Shown here: piece by piece, positions 61,353 to 64,000 of the stretch
Position numbering within the stretch: position 1 is the stretch's first letter
Layout of the letters: each line of letters begins with the position of its first letter
NCBI GenBank assembly: GCA_016713245.1
Contig: JADJPM010000004.1
Location: 1,798,001 to 1,862,000 of the forward strand
From: Verrucomicrobiaceae bacterium
Lineage (GTDB): Bacteria; Verrucomicrobiota; Verrucomicrobiia; Verrucomicrobiales; Verrucomicrobiaceae
DNA length: 64,000 nt
Direction of reading: 5' to 3'
Notes under the pieces: generated by a model
Databases searched by the model: none
The model's input: only the letters and a program-made list of their open reading frames with translations
Told to the model about the DNA's origin: nothing
Made by a program: the position numbers and the translations under genes

Positions 61353-64000
61353 TGTACCTCAAGAGCCTCACCCTTCACGGCTTCAAGTCCTTTGCCGACA
61401 AGACCCACTTTGAATTCCACAAAGGCGTCACAGGCATTGTCGGTCCCAATGGCTGCGGCAAATCGAACGTCGTCGATGCCATCCGCTGGGTGCTCGGGGA
61501 AACTTCCGCCAAAGCGCTGCGTGGCGATGAAATGGCCGACGTCATCTTCAACGGCACCGACAAGCGCAAGCCCGTCGGCCTTGCCGAGGTCACGCTGACG
61601 ATGGCGGATTGCGAGCAGTCGCTGAAGGTCGATTTCAATGAGGTCGCCATCACACGTCGTGTGTATCGCGATGGAAAGAGCGAGTATCGCCTCAACAACA
61701 CCGTCTGCCGCCTCAAAGACATCCACGACCTCATCGCAGGCACGGGCATTGGCCGTGCGGCTTACTCGATCATGGCGCAGGGCCAGATCGACATGCTTCT
61801 CAGCTCGAAGCCGGAGGATCGCCGTACCGTTTTCGAAGAAGCGGCCGGCATCACGAAGTTCAAATCGCAGAAGCGTGAAGCCCTGCGCAAACTTGAATAC
61901 ACCGAGGCGAATCTCCTCCGCGTCGCCGACATCATTGCGGAAGTAAAACGCCAGATGGGCACGCTTCAGCGTCAGGCGGCCAAGGCGCGTCGCTATCAAG
62001 CGCTGCTCGAAGATACCCGATTGCTCGACACACACCTTGCTCACAAGCAATACACCGAGTTCTCCGGCGAAAAATCCGAGAGCGAAACGCAAGTTCGCAT
62101 GCTGGCCAACCAGCTCGAAGAAACCAAGCTCAAACTTCAATCCGCCGAGGCCGATGCCGCGCAGACTCGCGAAGCCTACCACGCCCTCGAAAGCCAGATC
62201 AGCCAGGCACGCCAACAGGCGCAGGAACTCCGCTCGCAGATGCAGAGCGCCGAAGGCCGCATTGGCTTCAATCGTGAGCGCAGCGAGGATTTGCTCGCCC
62301 GCATTCGTCAAAACGAGGAGCAGATGGCCAACAACGAGGAACTTCTCGATCAGGCTCGTCGTGACCTCACCACGGCGGATCAGCAACTCGCCGCCATCCG
62401 TGAAAACATCGCCCAGCGCCAGCTCGCGGTGAATGAGCACGGTTCGCAGCATCAAAACCTCGTCCCTGAGCGCAATCGCCTCGATACCGAGCGCCGCAGC
62501 ATCCGCGAATCGATTCGTCAGTTCGAAGGCCAGATGGCCGCCAGCGAGGCCCGAGCGCAGTCGTTGACGAACCAAATCGCCGCCGACCGTCAGCGTCACG
62601 AGGCACTCGCTCATGATCGTCAAACTGCCGCGCATGCCCGCGAGGCCAGCCAGGTCGAATACGACGCCCTCCAGCGCCAGATCTCCGAACTGGAGCAGAC
62701 CCGTGACGAACTCGACGAGAAGGCCAAAACCTGCGCCCGTGACATCATCGAGCGCCGCCGCCAGCGCGATGCGATGAACAACGAGCTCAACGAGCTTCAG
62801 CGCAGCCTCACCCAGCGAAAATCACGCCTTGAAGTCATCGAGCAGCTCCTCGCCAAAGGCGAAGGCCTCTCCTCCGGCACGCAGCGTGTGCTCGCTGGCC
62901 TCGATAATCCCGAGATCTACTCCACCGGCGTCCGCGGCCTGCTCGCATCGAGCATCGAGGTCGCTGACACTGCTTTCATCCCCGCCATCGAGGCCGCGCT
63001 CAAAGATCATCTCCAAGCCGTTTTGCTCACCGAGAGCGAACTTGCCGCACAAATCGTCCAAAGGCTCTCCGATCACAAAATGGGCCGCGCCGCCCTTTTC
63101 CCGCAGGATTTCATCAATTTGCGTTCGCAGGCCGATCGTGAGCTTTTGCCCGGCGGAGCCATCGCATGGGCCACGGACAAGGTTCGCGTCAAAAACGGCG
63201 TGCAGAGCCTCATCGACCATCTTCTGCACAATGTCGTCATCACCGAGGACATGCACACTGCGCTGCAATTGAAGCGCCAGCTTCCGCACCTCGCCATCGC
63301 TACGATGAAGGGCGAATTCGTCAGCAGCGACGGCATCATCTACGGCGGCGCTTCGAAGGAAGAAGAAAGCTCCACTCTGCGCCGCGAGGCCGAGGTGAAG
63401 CAACTCCGCACCGAGGTCGAAGCCCTCGACTTCCAGTTTCTCGAAAAGGAAGAAGCCGTGCAAAACATCAGCTCTCAGCTTGAAGACATGCAGCGTGAGG
63501 AAGTCTCTCTCCGCGAGCAGTCCCAGCGTGCTCGCGAAGGTTTCTCCTCGCTCCAGGGCAAGATGTCCGTTGTTCAACGTGCGCTGCAGCAGGCCACCGC
63601 AAAATATGAAAGCATCGAGTGGGATCAAAATCAGATCTCCGAGCGCATCGGCGGCAGCGAAGGCATCATCAATCAGATGCGTGAAGCCGCGATGATCGCA
63701 CTCGAACAGCTCGAAGGCAGCCGCGTGCGTGAAAACGAGCTCGAACTCGAGATGGAGACCTTCCTCCGCCGCGAACTCGAATCCAGCGAGCAGCTCAACG
63801 AACTCCGCACCGCATTGGCCCTCGAACAAAGCGCCCTCGGCAGCATCGAGCGTCAGAAGACACCACTCGGTGCCCGCATGCAGGAGCTTGCGGCCGCCAT
63901 CCGCCGCTTCGACGAAGAGATCGCCACCTGGCGCATGCGCATTCAGCAGAGCGAAGCTGAAAACGCTCGTTTTGCCGAGCAGATCGAATCCCAACAAGGA
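61353..64000 (+). CDS. smc: Chromosome segregation protein SMC (3' end outside window)
   Basis: The first 882 residues of a condensin SMC ATPase. The start MYLKSLTLHGFKSFADKT and Walker A GPNGCGKSN (residues 32-40) are canonical, as are IAGTGIGRAAYSIMAQGQID (Q-loop) and RRTVFEEAAGITKFK. A first coiled-coil arm (about 165-480) leads to the hinge (about 505-665: GLDNPEIYSTGVRGLLA to SDGIIYGGA), then the returning arm. The head-closing signature and Walker B lie beyond the window. The gene has its own upstream gap of 277 bp after the divergent alpha-2-macroglobulin gene. Confidence 0.95.

Overview
The window is GC-rich, gene-dense chromosomal DNA, most likely from a member of the Verrucomicrobiota (Prosthecobacter/Verrucomicrobium-like). 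This is inferred from the mix of genes: a PEP-CTERM protein, Tat-exported Gfo/Idh/MocA oxidoreductase, a sulfatase with a Cys-type active site, an M81/MlrC protein, a type IV-pilin-like secreted protein, a Roco GTPase, an MglA-type GTPase, short glycogen synthase, and many short palindromic dispersed repeats. No rRNA, tRNA or CRISPR array was seen. Forty-two protein-coding genes are supported; the two at the window edges are incomplete.

Layout. 1-4992 (minus): a four-gene operon encoding a 1022-residue Pro/Ala-rich protein with a roadblock-like C-terminus, an MglA-type GTPase, a roadblock/MglB-like protein and a TolQ/ExbB/MotA-type proton-channel subunit. 5531-8007: an RGG-rich protein and a PEP-CTERM protein. 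8180-14299: sugar acetyltransferase plus membrane sulfatase-fold transferase, oxidoreductase, leucine-rich protein, and an unknown gene. 14440-18069: glycogen synthase-type glycosyltransferase, M81 peptidase, L,D-transpeptidase. 18165-20516: Hsp33, glycosyltransferase (frameshifted) and a Cys-cluster protein, followed by an insertion sequence (20575-22107) sitting just upstream of RNase R. 24609-28035: an ABC ATPase and a Roco (LRR-Roc-COR) protein with a membrane tail. 28252-35680 (minus): RarD, SRPBCC protein, a giant coiled-coil membrane protein and an FHA protein, apparently one operon. 35793-38477: CstA and a prepilin-like protein. 38771-42416: GlgB, glutathione peroxidase, glycosyltransferase. 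42535-49229: an orphan phage-replication-like gene, sulfatase, a tandem PurS-like protein, a lipoprotein hydrolase, membrane and secreted proteins, cysteine desulfurase. 49299-61042: SerRS, PBP1C and an alpha-2-macroglobulin, the last two separated by an ISL3-type insertion in a DUF4262 gene and by a hairpin-rich repeat. 61353-end: SMC.

The most interesting points are (i) the MglA/roadblock/TolQ operon, which resembles the polarity switch plus motor of Myxococcus gliding; (ii) the Roco protein with nearly identical LRR units and four membrane segments; (iii) the giant ORF at 30275-34228, whose linker regions appear to have absorbed at least five different dispersed-repeat-like segments in frame; (iv) an 84-bp element at 35701-35784 that can fold like a cloverleaf; (v) two insertion sequences with clear structural signatures, one with an exact 8-bp target duplication and a likely -1 frameshift site. 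All family assignments are from reading the sequence, without database searches.
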